Shown piece after piece: positions 23,129 to 33,131 of a stretch of DNA of 64,000 nt; position 1 is the first letter of the stretch; every line of letters begins with the position of its first letter. The notes beneath the pieces are model-generated. The model did no database searches. It was not told the origin of the DNA and saw nothing but the letters and a program-made list of their open reading frames with translations. The stretch spans positions 3,844,001 to 3,908,000 of the forward strand of contig JAGTWJ010000017.1 in NCBI GenBank assembly GCA_020064725.1, given 5' to 3'. The translations under genes and the position numbers were made by a program. Source of the stretch: Drechslerella dactyloides. Its lineage: Eukaryota > Ascomycota > Orbiliomycetes > Orbiliales > Orbiliaceae.

Positions 23129-24030
23129 ATGTGGTCTTGTTGCCATATCCCCGCCTTAGCTTGGCTGTCTGTGCTTGTATTCTCCGTATCGCAATGGCGG
23201 ATAACCGGCGCTCGCACGTTAGAAGTCATGCAGGCTAAACGACGGGCAAGAGAAAACACACAGTGGGGACCTATCTCAGCGTCACAGTCCTTGGAATACA
23301 CAGACACCAGCCCAGAGTGGATTGAAGGGCAGTGCATAACGCTTCCTACGCCAGGACCTGAGTGGAATATCGAGAAGCTCATATATACGGCACACCCAGT
23401 TAATCGTAAGACCCTTTTGTTTTAAGCTTCCCTCAAACCGCAGAGCCTGCAGTGTGCGGGATTGTGTAGCATCAAAGCTGATTAATTGTGTTTACTACTC
23501 ATATAGCCGATTGGGCATGGTTCCTCCGTTTCGTCGCCATCTTCTCCGGCCCAGATTGCGAGGACACGGAGCCAGTACTCATACCTATCGAGGACCTTGG
23601 AAGTGAGCCTAACAAAGGTACTATCTGGCTGGACCGCGAAAACAACCCCTACTACGGTGTTCAATACGACATTCAAGTAGAGCCGGGCACGATAAGAATC
23701 GACGATCCTCATGGCCTCCTTGGTCAGCGACTGAGTCCCGTAGAAAACGCTTGGCTGCAGCAGGAACGAACGCTAGAATACATCGATTCCTTAGCGAACG
23801 GGCAGGAGGAGGCTCAATATGGCCGGATGAATATCAGAAAGGACGAGCCTGACGAGATCAAAATATGGCCAAAATACGCACTCTCAGGGCAGACAAGCAT
23901 AATGCTAGTGTCTGATAATGTTTTGTTCCATTTGGAGCCGACTGCAGAGTACAGGAGTCGGTCGGAGCTTGGCGAAGAGGTCTACACTGGGCCCGCGACA
24001 GCCGGCGAATTTCTTGATACCTATGACTAA
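23129..24030 (+). CDS. Putative secreted protein B, tandem pair 1
   Basis: Paralogue of the gene before it; family not recognised. Exons 23129-23405 and 23507-24030 give 266 residues. The first 27 residues contain a hydrophobic core (LAWLSVLVFSVS) and end near ITGA, a plausible signal peptide. Shared with protein A are SPEWIEGQCITLP, the joined block VNPDWAWFLR, and GPDC, in the same order and spacing. Each gene has a single phase-1 intron splitting the same proline codon. Beyond about residue 120 the two proteins no longer align by eye. B is rich in Glu/Asp and lacks A's Gly/Asp run. The pattern suggests duplication followed by fast divergence of the C-terminal part. No known enzyme motif is visible. 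Confidence 0.75.
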
Positions 24031-26050
24031 TACACTATAATAATGCTTCGTAAATTTAGAGCCGCATCTGGGTTAACAAACAGCTTGTATCTCCAGAAAG
24101 AGTATACCCACGAACACTCAGACCGCATTTAGCACATCTAGATACCTGTAGGCATGCACTTTGTAACATCAAAAATACCAGACAATTGGCGTGGGAAATT
24201 TTGAAGGCTTGTACGGATCGATTTGAATAGTGTTTAGGAGCCGAGCCGATATTTCGAAAGGACGCGGTTCTCCTATCACCTCAGTAGTAGTCGAGATTGC
24301 TCCTGTTCAGCGCTCAGCTAGTAGTAGAACATTCGAACAGTCTCCGTGAGCGTGAGTCGTAAGGGTCTGTTGTAATCGTGTGTTGTGTTACACAATCATT
24401 ACATTTTGCCTAATTCGGCCAGTTCAGAATCTGGCACGAGAGGCAATGGCCTGCGCCTCCGGCATACAGAGCTGGCCAATCGAATCCTCATGATAGATCG
24501 CCGTTCGATGGGCTGTTCTATTGCGACCAAACGATAATATCCTCTTCTACTTGGCTGACCGCGATACTGAAAAGGCTGCTCCAGCACTCTGAGGCTACTG
24601 AGGGGCTGGTCTGCCAGCTGCATATGCAAGTGAGGGGTTGACAAATTGACCTTGCGCTAGTAGATCCCGACCGAGATATGCAGCTAGATAACCCACCAAC
24701 GGGAAAACAAATGGAAATTTGGCAGAAAAACTGCACCGGTGAAGAAAGAAAAAACTTATCGACATATGACAGTTCATCATCGCTCTAGATGCAATTCATT
24801 ATATCAGGCCATCGCATGTATATGTCAGTTATAGCCCATCGACGGCGGATAATAATACATGCAAGTTGAGGTGGCAGGTGATGATGGATTAAATTCGAGG
24901 TCCGCACATATGGTTGAAAAACATGGCTATATGTGTACATGTATGCAACCGGATGGGTCATGCCGACATACCAAGGACCAACCGTGGGGCAAGTGAGCGT
25001 TCCGTTCAGCGATGCGCTGTGCACTGCGGGCATGGATGTGTCGATGGATGGATTACTCCTGCCGGTATGCACATCACGATGATTTATCGGTGTCAAAAGT
25101 TGCTGCTTCAAGTCGAAGAAAGCTGATAGTAGAGCCCTGTTCAATGTACAAATCGATGCCATGTCTATAGACATGTCGACACAAACACCTTAAGGTCCAT
25201 CGAAGTCATCTAATGTTTCGAGTGTGAAGTGGGAAATTTTTGATATTATCAAACCGCTCGAGCTCCGATGGGGCGTTGTAGGGTGGTAATATAACCAGAC
25301 CTTCCGACGCACGATGAGCTGGCCTCTGGCGGACACCATTGGTCCGGCGTGTTGCCTCGTGGTATTTGGTCCACGTCGTAAGCTCGCTGATGTGCGAAAC
25401 CCTATAGTCATCTCGTCAGCAGTATTTAAAATATTGTCTCTTTATAAATTTTCGATCAGGTCGGCCCCGGAATTTAGGCCTTGGAACACCTTTTCACCGT
25501 ATCGTTACTTTCTGGAAATTGAAAAGTCGAAAATATCTTCGGTATTTTTACGTTGCACGACTTGTTCGCTTCTTATACCTGATTATGGATTGCTCGGATT
25601 GACAACAGGGAGCCGCTGAATCTGTGAAGGCTGGTAATCTGGTTAACGAGACAATCAACTCGCATCAATTAGCGACCTAATCTCGGGATATATGTGATTT
25701 GGGCAGTTCCGTAGAGTCTACTGATCAGTCGCAAGGGAATCTGCGAGGTATGTGGTCAACTGATCTGACTGGAATGTGAATGCGACATCAACACGCCTTA
25801 GCTTCTGTACTAGCATAACTGGTTTATACCCGGGATTCCACCGAGTTCATCTTTACTGACGCCTTGGCCCTTAACTTTTGTAAGATTACATAGAAAGAAG
25901 AATTTAGTATTATAGCAGGTTCGCAAATCTATCTCAAGAGCCACAACCAATCGGCTATCTAGATATCCGTTGGACACGATTGCTGTCTCCGAACCTCCAA
26001 TCGATCGAAGCTGAAAACCTAACAGCAAGCTTCGATCACGCACACGATAA
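24031..26050. other. Intergenic 2 kb after tandem pair 1
   Basis: No supportable gene; the open frames (24399-24780 minus, 25314-25619 plus, 25810-26307 minus) overlap one another or the next exon and resemble nothing. I looked for a third copy of the SPEW-EG-C block and did not find one. Confidence 0.5.
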
Positions 26051-28302
26051 ATGAGCGATACATCTAAAGGCAGCCCTACCGATATCGGCGGCGGAGACCG
26101 AATATGGCGTACCTGGCCCCGAGACTGCGTCCGAACCGACAGACTGTACACTTCCGTTGACGGAAAACACGATTCCAATTTCCTTTCAAATATATCGAAG
26201 GATAACCTGTTTAGCGATGAGACTAAGAATAGTATTCCGGTGAACATACATACATCAGCGGGCTGGGGGCAGTTTTCGACTGCTGAGGATGAGACCGAGC
26301 CAGGCACTCAGTCGCTTGTTATTAAATCTCTAGATGATTTGGATGCCCATCTCTCGGGTTTGAGCTTGGAAGCGCCGGCGCAGACAGTTTCATAGTAAGT
26401 TTTCCTGAAACCTGCTTATATTGGCTGCTATATGGACGGAATCTTGAAAATCGTATCGTCATGGCCGTATGGTGGGATAATCCAGCTGTTTGTGCCTGCA
26501 TGCTGCTTAATTCGATGATAGCATTTCTAACAGATCCTTGATTCTGAGTTCACTACTATTCAAGTTCTAGTTTCTGATGCTTAAGTCTAGTTTCCTAGAG
26601 CCCGAGTACACGCGGGGGAGGTTATGCATCAGCGAAGAGGTTGCTCGTAGACTATTCGCATCATTCTCCGTCCACCAGCAATTCATCTCAATTCTCTCCG
26701 CTTTCGGCGAGAAAGCCAACCCGGAAATAGAGCAGTCCTACCTGACTTATTTTGACCGCATACAAATCCTCAATCCCTTCCGGACCTTTGGTAACCCCGA
26801 TTCCGAGGTTTTCGCCCAGACCGGCGGCTATGGTAAGCAATCTGCGGCAACTTTGTCTTTTAATATATTGTATCTCCTAGATTCTTGAGGGGGGATAAAG
26901 TACATCCAGCTCAATTGAAATGAATCTATAGATATCGGATATCTGTTCAAGTACGTGGACCTGCACGGCAGAGACCGAGAAACACCAGACAACCCGTTCG
27001 TCATCCGGCAAACAGGCGTATACCATAAATACGACCCGCATGCGAAGAAATCCGTCTGGATATTCGTGCAGTCCTCGGAAAGCCTGAAAGAGCGACTCGA
27101 AGCTCTCTTCGTTCGGTATAAAGATACGCCGATCGATGTTGCGCTGCAGGTTGAAATCCATTTTCTCATTCTCACTCATGGAGCGAGGAATTGGCGGCCG
27201 TATATGAGGCACTTGGAAGAAGTTTTCGACAAGCTTGTAAGTCGAATCTTTAGTCTATAGAGTTGCGGAGTTTATCATATTATTCTGAGGAGTCTGATAT
27301 CCGAAGAGAATCTGATGACCAGGCTGATACGTTAATAATTATCAGAATGCGAAAGGTTCGCATTCGCGGATACTGTCAGAATCGGAGTTCGCATCCTTCA
27401 AGATCGATATCAACGATCTCCGGGAAATGTACGCCTTCATCGACAAACTCCGAATCCTCTTACAACTGGTGCAGATGAACTACCAAGTGGCGAAGAAAGT
27501 CCAGCAGCTCGTTCGACGGTTAAGAAATCGATGGGTGCAAGAATCGCCGTTGCACGAATTGACGCCTAGATTAGAAGATGTCTGCGACCGATTTGAGCAG
27601 CATCTTTATGAGCTTGGCGGCATCGAGTCGAGACTACACACATTAACCGAGAGAGCAAGGGATGCAGCGAAATTTGTGAGTTCTGATTGAACAGCGCTCA
27701 TCATTCGGATCAGCGAAATCCGTACTACACCACGGTGTTGAGTGACGTGGAACTGACAGGAAAGACTTTTAGGTACAAAGCATGATTGAATTTAAGACCG
27801 GGGAATCAAATCGGACGATAAACACCAAATTGGACGCCGTTGTATCTAGCAGTGTCGACGAGGGGAAAGCAATGCAGACACTTGCGATAAGAGGAAAAAT
27901 AAACACAAGGATGATGAGACTCCTTGTCATCATAACGGCCATTTCACTACCCGGGATACTTGTCGCTGTATGTTTACCGAGTTGACCTACCTGAACACAA
28001 ATTTGAGTGAATCTAGCAGCTGATAGGGATTGTTTTTGACGCAGACGATATTCGGGACCAATTTCTTCGCGTTTAACCCGAATACAAGACATCTTAATGT
28101 GGCTTCCAACGTCTGGATATACTTTGTGATTGCGGCGGGGATCACATTCTGCATATTCTTTCTATGGGTTATTTGGAGGCCTCGAATAATCATGAGCACT
28201 CTTAGGACGGGCTGGAGGTCGGTTTTCCGGAGTATTCCACGGAAGAGAGATACGCCAGATATCGAGAAGCAAGGGAGCAATACTACAGCTACGACGCTGT
28301 GA
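26051..28302 (+). CDS. CorA-like transporter domain protein
   Basis: Membrane protein of the fungal CorA-like group. Exons 26051-26394, 26591-26832, 26932-27236, 27346-27675, 27773-27967 and 28045-28302 give 557 residues, with phase kept throughout. The N-terminal two thirds are soluble and end in long helices (about residues 330-450). Two C-terminal membrane segments follow (about 455-474 and 495-516), separated by a short loop that starts with FGTNFF. In true CorA channels the loop carries GMN; here GTN stands in that place, as in many fungal relatives whose transport activity is unproven. The tail is basic. An alternative acceptor 20 bases upstream of 26591 would break the frame. It stands directly downstream of tandem pair 1, with no operon implied. 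Mg2+ transport is possible but not shown. Confidence 0.8.
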
Positions 28303-28866
28303 TGGGGGTACTACGCAGGCTCCGAGACGTATATTTACCGTTTGACTAGAGATTGGCCGTTTCTTTATGTGCGTGAGGACACTCCCTCGACATTGTAGAC
28401 TACGTTTATGTTTACCAAACTTGTATCATGTGTCTCTATACCTGATGCATCTGTGCACTACTGTGCGCCGGCTTCTAGCTTACGAGAGAACCTCGATCTG
28501 TGCAAAGAAGAAAAGCTGCCACCGCCATATCAAATGCAAATGCATGCAAACAACTCAGCTGGGAACAAAAATACCCCAGTCGGAATTGTTTCGTGGACTA
28601 TAATCTCCTATATTGCTATGATCAATATTTGTCCAATCATCGGAGCAGAGACTAGTCAAGTAGATGATAAACTGTGATTTAAAACCAAATTCAGTAAAAA
28701 AGGATCTCGAAATGTCGTATATGATAATGCTGCGTGCTATGATGACGTGAAATATAACCGTATATCCAACTTTAAAGATAGTATAATCGCCTCTGGTATA
28801 CATGTCGTTATATCACCGTCCATATATAGTAAATATATGATATATCTCCGTGCTCCGAAATACTTA
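28303..28866. other. Intergenic between convergent CorA-like and SFM1 genes
   Basis: Both neighbours end here. A short open frame (28408-28677) has no support. A TGCATGCA octamer lies at 28541-28548. The last 200 bases are A/T-rich, as expected of 3' UTRs. Confidence 0.5.
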
Positions 28867-29933
28867 TCACATCATATCCGTAAATCCCTTGTTGCTATCT
28901 TCCTTGATTAGATCAACCATGCCCTTGATTTCGCGAGCAGTGTTAGCCTTTCGTTTATGGATACTCAGCACCCGATGACAAGCATCAACGTACCTCCGGC
29001 ATCACGGGTGTTCCGTCCTCGTTCTTGACGTATCGGAACGGCATTTCCGTCGTCTCGTTCTTCGAGATTTTGAGTTCGGGAAAGTCGACGAAGGGTATCT
29101 CGTTCAGCGGGACTGCGTGGATTAGAACGGTGTGGGTTCAAGGCCGGCGTAAATGTTATGTATTGGTGTGGAGAGGATTGGGGGATGTACTTTTCTGCTC
29201 GACGACGAGTCGGGTTACTCTGACTGCTGTGTCTGTCGTCATCTGCACGGGACCAAGACGTCGACCCGTGAAGCCGTATTTTCGCAGTTCAGCCGTTCGG
29301 TCTAGATACATACACGGTGCTTGTTAGACGCCGCATATGTGACAAGATCATGAAGCGCAGGTGTACCTCTCGGTGGATCATCTCCTGTATGGATATATTC
29401 CAGCTCGTCAGCATTCATGGCCACTCCGCACAGCAGCTCGTACCCCGTCAACCCGACACAGCGCACCGACGTTCCGGCCCCTCTTAACCTCTGTACCCCC
29501 GCAAGAGGAACGAAGCGCAGCTGGAGAATATAAAAATTTCAAGTGCCTACCAACCCAATATCCCCCCAAATACGAACCACCGAAACACATCCCCGTCCTC
29601 CGGCGCCATATCCTTATCGGCCTTCGGATCCAGCAAGCACACCTCCTCGCTCTTCAGTCCCGGCAACTGGATGACCTCGTCCATCGTCGCGTGCAGGTTG
29701 CCGTGCCACTTGAGCTCCTTCGGCAGCTTGTTGTACAGCTCCTCCGGCAGCGAGGTCAGGTGGAAGGACGGCGAGTGCGGCATCTGCGAGTGCGGGGTGT
29801 CGCGCGGCGGGGCGCATTCTCGCGCGATGGTGAGGTATTCGAGCTTTGACCAGGCTTCCAGCTCGTTGTCGAGGTGCTCGACGACGTAGTGTTTTGTCTG
29901 TGGGTGGGTGAAGGTTTGTTCGTCCGGCGTCAT
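28867..29933 (-). CDS. SFM1: Protein arginine N-methyltransferase SFM1
   Basis: SPOUT-class methyltransferase; in yeast Sfm1 monomethylates an arginine of ribosomal protein Rps3 in the cytoplasm. Exons read leftward: 29933-29555, 29384-29367, 29301-29191, 29112-28994 and 28923-28867, giving 227 residues, the family's usual length. Key blocks are HYVVEHLDNELEAWSKLEY at the start, then CLLDPKA and FRWFVFGGILGDDPPRDRT, in which the 18-base second exon supplies GDDPPR across both junctions. Next come GRRLGPVQMTTDTAVRVT (the cofactor-binding knot region) and IPFVDFPELKI with TEMPFRYV near the C-terminus. Skipping the micro-exon would remove the conserved DDPPR loop. Adjacent to YPT6 on the same strand, 596 bases apart, with separate promoters expected. 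Assignment by block pattern is strong. Confidence 0.9.
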
Positions 29934-30529
29934 TGCGGTACTCTACTCGTACTCGTACTCGTTTCGTTTCTTTGATAGCAGGCCCTTTATCGGTCGGTAT
30001 AGTAGCCTGGGTGGGACTCAGTTCGTGGAGCGAGGAAGATATGCGCTGACGGATATCGATTGGTGTTGGATGCGACGTTTTTCATCAACTGCGAAAAATC
30101 GCTTGCGGTTGCATCCTGACATCGGCTAACTAGCGCAAACAGCTGAGAGCGGGTGGGCGAACGACAGACGTGTCTGGTAAGTGAATTCATGTTTATGTTC
30201 ATGGATCTTTGTTATTGGTGATGCTTTCAATCTTCTCATTTCATTGCGCTTCGAGGCATTTCGTCATAAAGCTACATTAAGAAAGAAGAACGGGCATATA
30301 AAGCAGCGGGTACAAGACAAGAAAGCAAAATAGCCGATTCAGACCACTAATAATAGAGTAATAGTATCATCATCTATGATGGCAGGGATCAAAAAGTGTC
30401 GTTCGTCTTTCGCCAACAAGGAAATCTCCAAAGGCAATCCGAGAGGAGGCCGGCGCACGCCGCAGCCAGAGCTTCACCATATGCATTCATCCGCCATGTG
30501 TACCATGACAGTCACCCTCTCGGGTTCGC
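29934..30529. other. Intergenic, SFM1 promoter and YPT6 3' end
   Basis: Both genes are on the minus strand, so this holds the 3' UTR of YPT6 and the promoter of SFM1. Short open frames are unrelated to known proteins. A TACTCGTACTCGTACTCG triplicate lies at about 29940-29960, within 30 bases of the SFM1 start. Confidence 0.5.
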
Positions 30530-31584
30530 TTAGCAGCCGCAGTTGTCGTTGGCAATCGAGCCGGTCTCTGGCTTGATGTTGACATCGATCACTATCACGA
30601 ACCCGTCAGTAAAAAAAATATCGGACGGAAGAGGGGGGTTGCGTGTGGCAAACGTACTCTGCTTGCCAGCGTCGTCTCCGAGGGGTCCCTCCATTCCTGG
30701 CAGGGCCTGAGCGATTCTCTTGAACAGTGTCTTGACGTTGTGTCCGGCCTTGGCGCTTGTCTCGATGAACATGACCTTGAACTCCTTCGCCTTCTTCTCG
30801 CCCTCCTCGGTGGTGACTTGGCGCTTGTCGTTCAAATCCGTCTTGTTGCCGACCAGCACGATGATCACATCGTTCCCTCGCTCCCCTCTTACGTCGTCAA
30901 CCCACTTCGATGTGTTCAGGAAGGACTGCCTGTCTGTTTTGCGGGTCGCTTGTTAGCGGCTGTCGGCCGACCAAGGTCACCCGAAGATTCACGGAGTGAG
31001 GTAGGGGATTGGATGTTGGGGGCGGGGGGAGGCGCCACGAACTTGTGATATCATAGACGACTACGGCGACACTCGAATCGCGGATGTACGATGGGATCAA
31101 GCTCCGGAATCGCTCCTGGCCGGCGGTGTCCCACAGCTGTAACCGGACGGTTCGGTCCTCGAGGTACATTGTCTGCATCGTTCAGTTGGTCGTTTAGCAT
31201 GGGCTCCCCAAATCGGATACCGGGGTTGGAATCGTGGGACGGGGGCGGACGCATACTTTCGACAGGAAATCGATCCCGATTGTGGCTTGGTACATGTTGT
31301 CGAAAGAGTCGTACATGAACCGTGTTATCAGCGAGGTCTTGCCGACTGTTCGTGTGGATCTCCGCGTTAGCTTTGTCCGCCCTGCTTGACCGGAGCTGCC
31401 TGCTTGACTGCGTGTATCCCGTCGGATTCGGGAGAGAGAACTAACCGCTCTGTTCACCCAAGAACACCAGCCTGTTGGGTACGGTCAGTCTCAGATCGCC
31501 CTAGACGGTTGTGGTGTGCGATATAACGTACTTGAACTTCTTTAGGGGATTCGAATAGGAGGCTGCATTCGACTGGGTCGCCAT
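30530..31584 (-). CDS. YPT6: Rab6-type GTPase Ypt6
   Basis: Small GTPase governing retrograde transport between endosomes and Golgi and within the Golgi. Exons read leftward: 31584-31532, 31471-31446, 31345-31257, 31172-31043, 30933-30658 and 30591-30530, giving 211 residues. Guanine-nucleotide motifs are complete. They are GEQSVGKT (residues 23-30), the switch I threonine in ATIGIDF, WDTAGQE (70-76), NKTD (129-132) and ETSAK. Switch II continues as RFRSLIPSYIRDS, the Rab6 signature. The last three residues are Cys-Gly-Cys, a double geranylgeranylation signal. The 26-base second exon carries part of the P-loop. Divergent from creC, sharing about 1.5 kb of upstream DNA. Identity is secure. Confidence 0.96.
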
Positions 31585-33131
31585 CGTGACTTGCGGGTGT
31601 CGGTCGACGGAGGGAGATTCGGGACGGCGAACGGGGCGCTGACGGACGAACGGGGCGAGGATGGGTGGTTATTTTACTGTTCCGACCACTGCGACGGGTC
31701 TGAATCTGACGGAGATGCGATGACGGTGAAGCTTGCGGCGGGCTGGCGGGCAGGGCAGAGTCGTCGGAATTGAAGACGATGGCTAGCGAGGACGTGTTAT
31801 AAAGGGGAAACCGGGCACGTTTGGCGGGCGGAGTCGCCAGCAGCGTTCCAACCGACCAGCGCCAGACGACCAACAGTGCGCTTTCGGCTGGACGCCAACC
31901 GGAAAGCAAGTAGGAATCGAGTCTGTTCTAGAAGTACGAAGTTGGCCGGGGACATGCAGACATGCGCAGGTGGCTACGGGATACACGAATGAGGGGAACT
32001 GTCTGGCTGGATCATGACTTTCGCAGAGTGTCGCTGTCTGAATGCATGCATCTACGCATGCTCCGTAGACACATGTGTACATACGGAGCATCCGAGTAGA
32101 CACATCAGCCCGCTTGACAGAATGGATGCGAATCTCGACGGCGACGTTAGAGAGCTTTACCAGGTCAGCCCGGAGACTATATCTGGCGGGACTATAGCCC
32201 TGCCTGACATTCCGTCTGGCTTCTTCGGGCTCAGCTTGCGGCCAGGGACAGCTTCCCGGATCTCTCAGCCGGCGTCTGAGCGGGATGGCGCACTCTTGTG
32301 AGAAGCTTATACCGGGCGAAATATACATTTTGTAGAATGGCTATTAGTATCGTAAAGTCGTAGAGGGGCTGTTGGAGCCCGTCTCCAAATCTACGGATCG
32401 AGCGGTAGCTGCTTGATTCCTGCGAGACGTTCTCGAGATGATACAATCCAAACTGCAACTGGCTTCAACCTCCACACCACCTCCATCTCATTCGTAGATA
32501 TCGAACCAGATCCCGGCCGGAATGCGCATCGCCATCGGTATGGCCACCGCAGACGGCGGCCTCGGATGTCTTTCTCCGTCAGCGACCTGCCTGATCCAAA
32601 GCTCGTACTCTCAACATGGCCCAACGGCTAAAATGGCGGCCTAGGAAGGAGCATTCGCTTTAGCCGATGACCAAACATGACTTTGCTCCTCCATCTCACA
32701 CACAGCTCCCTCCGCCTGGGGAAGTTTACCCCATGGGCGCCCGCAAATATATACAGACCAGGCCATCCCGTCGCCACAATGGCCGTCGACCGTCATCCCT
32801 TCAAATCCAAAATCCCCCCCGCGCGGGAAAACCCTCCAGTCCACCGCTCGCCCTGACCCGCCTTATCTCAGATCGATATCGATATCGAGATCCGCTGGAG
32901 CTCGAACCCAGCTCTCCGCCTGGTCCGCCGTTACCGATCCAACGTTAATCCGCGCAGCCCGGCCGTTTTCGCCGGCCGTAGCCCAAGCTCGAAAAGCAAA
33001 CCCGCACACACGCTTTCGCAAAGCCCGCCGAGAGGTACCTGCATCTCTTGTCGCCGGCGACCTGCGAACGGACTCGGCCTCGCTCTCGCACGCGGCTGTG
33101 ACGTGACAAGTCGAGGCCTCCGTCGTCCAAG
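31585..33131. promoter_or_regulatory. Divergent upstream region of YPT6 and creC
   Basis: The 1.5 kb between the two start codons is GC-rich and carries many chance open frames on both strands, none supportable. A TGCATGCA lies at 32043-32050, and a GATATCGATATCGA near-palindrome at about 32874-32888 lies upstream of creC. No TATA box is evident on either side, in keeping with two housekeeping-type genes. Confidence 0.5.
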
